Positions 62,526 to 64,000 of a DNA stretch of 64,000 bases are shown piece by piece (position 1 is the stretch's first letter; each line of letters begins with the position of its first letter). The translations under genes and the position numbers were made by a program. Location of the stretch: NCBI RefSeq assembly GCF_014639275.1, contig NZ_BMFW01000005.1, positions 124,001-188,000 of the forward strand, read 5' to 3'. Below the pieces are notes generated by a model. It was not told the origin of the DNA. It saw only the letters and a list, made by a program, of their open reading frames with translations, and ran no database searches. Source of the stretch: Arthrobacter liuii (GTDB lineage Bacteria > Actinomycetota > Actinomycetes > Actinomycetales > Micrococcaceae).

Positions 62526-62532
62526 GCCTGCC

Positions 62533-63699
62533 GTGATCTTCCTTGACGCCGCCGCCGCCACCCCGGTCCGCCGTGAAGTGCTGGACGCCATGTGGCCCTA
62601 CCTTACGGGCGGATTTGGTAACCCCTCCAGCCACCACACGCTCGGTGAAGGGGCAGCCGCTGCGCTCGCGGCGGCGCGCTCGGCGGTGGCCGGCGTCCTT
62701 GGTTGCCGGCCGGGGGAAGTGGTATTCACGTCAGGGGGAACGGAAGCGGACAACCTGGCCGTCAAGGGCATTGCCCTGGCCCGGCAGGCAGCGAACCCGC
62801 AGCTGGACCGCGTGGTGATCAGCGCCGTCGAACACCCTGCCGTGGAGGAGTCCGCGCGCTACCTGGAGCGCTTCCACGGCTTTGCCGTTGATGTGGTGCC
62901 CGTCGATCCAACCGGCCGCGTCACGCCGGCGGCCCTGGCCCACGTGCTGCGTCCGGAGACCGCCTTGGTGAGCATCATGTACGCCAACAACGAGGTGGGC
63001 ACTATCCAGCCCATCGCGGCACTGGCGGAAATGGCCCACGCCCGCGGCATCCTGTTCCACACCGACGCCGTCCAGGCCGCCGGCTGGCTGCCACTGGACA
63101 CCAGGGCGCTGGGCGTGGATGCCATGAGCATCTCCGGGCACAAGCTGGGCGCGCCCAAGGGCTGCGGCATGCTGTTCGTCCGCAGCCGCGTCCGGCTGGA
63201 ACCGCTCATCCACGGCGGCGGCCAGGAGCGGGGCCGCCGGTCGGGAACGGAAAACGTTGCCGGGGCGGTGGGCCTGGCCGCTGCCCTCACGCTCGCGCAG
63301 GGCCGCCAGGCAGAGCAGTACGCAAGGGTGGCCGCCCTGCGCGACCGGTTCATCGGTGCGGTGCTGGCGGGGGTGCCGGAGGCCGTGCTCACCGGCCATG
63401 CCAGGGAACGGCTGCCGTCGGTGGCATCATTCTGTTTCCCTGGAACCAGCGGTGAGGCTGTGCTCCTGGAGCTGGAACGGCATGGCGTGGTCTGCTCCAG
63501 CGGTTCGGCCTGCGCAGCCGGCTCGGATGAGCCCTCCACCGTGCTCACCGCTTTGGGGATTTCCGCCGAGGTGGCACAGACGGCGGTCCGGTTCAGTTTC
63601 GACGCCTCGGTGGCGCAGGCGGACCTGGACGCTGCGGCGGCTGCCGTCCGTGCCGCCGTCGCCAGTATCAAAAGCCTGGGCGCGGGCCAGGACCGTTAG
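62533..63699 (+). CDS. Cysteine desulfurase (NifS/IscS-like)
   Basis: A 388-aa PLP enzyme that takes sulfur from cysteine for Fe-S clusters or thio-modification. The PLP lysine is in SISGHKLGAPKGCG near residue 203, the histidine-Asp region in FHTDAVQAAGW, and the persulfide cysteine in VVCSSGSACAAGSDEPS near residue 328. GTG 62533 lies 7 nt after nadC, so it is the last gene of the nad operon. In that setting it most likely matures the NadA 4Fe-4S cluster, though a tRNA-thiolation role (MnmA partner) cannot be excluded. Confidence 0.93.
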   Translation: MIFLDAAAATPVRREVLDAMWPYLTGGFGNPSSHHTLGEGAAAALAAARSAVAGVLGCRPGEVVFTSGGTEADNLAVKGIALARQAANPQLDRVVISAVEHPAVEESARYLERFHGFAVDVVPVDPTGRVTPAALAHVLRPETALVSIMYANNEVGTIQPIAALAEMAHARGILFHTDAVQAAGWLPLDTRALGVDAMSISGHKLGAPKGCGMLFVRSRVRLEPLIHGGGQERGRRSGTENVAGAVGLAAALTLAQGRQAEQYARVAALRDRFIGAVLAGVPEAVLTGHARERLPSVASFCFPGTSGEAVLLELERHGVVCSSGSACAAGSDEPSTVLTALGISAEVAQTAVRFSFDASVAQADLDAAAAAVRAAVASIKSLGAGQDR

Positions 63700-63717
63700 C
63701 CGGGCCCCGGTAGACCC

Positions 63718-64000
63718 CTAGCGGTGGCGCGCGCGGCGGAAGATCCAGTGCCGCAGCATGCTGAAGCGCACGGCTGTGGCCAGGAAGCCGGACAGCGTGG
63801 TGGCCATCAGTTCGTCCCCCACCGTGGCGCGGGGATTGAACCAGTGCAGCACGCCCAGGCTGCTGCCGGTGATCACCAGCGCCACCGCGATCACCACCAG
63901 GCCGTTGAGGTGGTCACGCGTGCGGCGTTGCTGGCCCGCGATCTTGAAAGTCAGCCGGCGGTTCAGGGCCGTGTTCAACAGGGACGTGAGGACCAGCGCC
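63718..64000 (-). CDS. GtrA-family membrane protein, C-terminal part (partial)
   Basis: The reading frame runs off the right edge; at least 93 codons are visible on the minus strand, ending at 63718. Two helices are evident (VVIAVALVITGSSLGVLHW and a later MATTLSGFLATAVRF segment), with LNTALNRRLTFKIAG before and FSMLRHWIFRRARHR at the end, the usual pattern of the fourth helix and basic tail of GtrA-like flippases for polyprenyl-linked sugars. An internal ATG at 63978 is not the true start. Confidence 0.82.
   Translation of the reverse strand, partial: ALVLTSLLNTALNRRLTFKIAGQQRRTRDHLNGLVVIAVALVITGSSLGVLHWFNPRATVGDELMATTLSGFLATAVRFSMLRHWIFRRARHR

Overview
The window is a stretch of ordinary chromosome from a high-GC Gram-positive actinobacterium, most like Arthrobacter/Pseudarthrobacter (Micrococcaceae). 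The evidence is the strong GC bias at third codon positions, the many GTG/TTG starts and 1-8 nt stop/start overlaps, NucS in place of MutSL-type repair, and a gene order that follows the mycobacterial prfA-hemK-sua5-wecA-atp block and the pncB/clpS-DUF2017-murI-PDE-rph-rdgB block. The species call is inference. I see no tRNA or rRNA gene, CRISPR array, insertion sequence or prophage.

Layout. 1-6729: end of prfA, prmC, tsaC, then a surface-glycan module (two GT2 glycosyltransferases, a membrane-bound CapD/WbpM-type sugar dehydratase, a WecA-like phosphoglycosyltransferase). 6747-14786: F1Fo ATP synthase operon (AtpI- and AtpZ-like genes, atpBEFHAGDC) with a strong hairpin between atpA and atpG. 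14797-19171: DUF2550 protein, a membrane esterase-fold hydrolase and a pseudo-rhomboid/MprF-type lipid aminoacyltransferase. 19204-19462: a four-copy inverted/direct repeat and a terminator, then cspA. 20006-29599: nucS, a small zinc-ribbon protein, hydrolase, AI-2E family exporter, an unrecognised three-segment membrane protein, a CnoX/YbbN-like chaperone, an Old Yellow Enzyme, DUF3253, and an Na+/H+ antiporter fused to a UBP zinc finger.

29651-35035: ABC-2 transporter, nagB, DUF3039 plus an SF2 helicase. 35040-41396: NAD salvage (pncA, pncB) divergent from clpS-DUF2017-murI-PDE-rph-rdgB. 41421-50628: DedA protein with a C-terminal tandem repeat, DEDDh/BRCT exonuclease, DUF4395, ADP-ribosylglycohydrolase, aquaporin, sbcD-sbcC. 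50713-57518: two MFS transporters, an IclR regulator, a phosphoribosyltransferase, a hydrolase and an amino-acid permease. 57731-63699: NrtR-controlled de novo NAD operon (nrtR-nadA-nadB-nadC-cysteine desulfurase). The right edge cuts a GtrA-family gene.

The genes form several small working units: energy (ATP synthase), envelope (glycan module, lipid aminoacylation pair, MurI), NAD supply (salvage and de novo), and DNA upkeep (NucS, SbcCD, exonuclease, helicase). A recurrent regulatory theme is leaderless transcription: at least twelve genes have a TANNNT -10 hexamer ending 6-7 nt before the start codon. No clearly new defence or mobile system was found. The best leads are the repeat array at 19204-19359, the hydrolase/pseudo-rhomboid MprF pair, the DUF3039-helicase pair, the orphan membrane protein at 23565, the DedA C-terminal repeat and the divergent pncB/clpS promoter.
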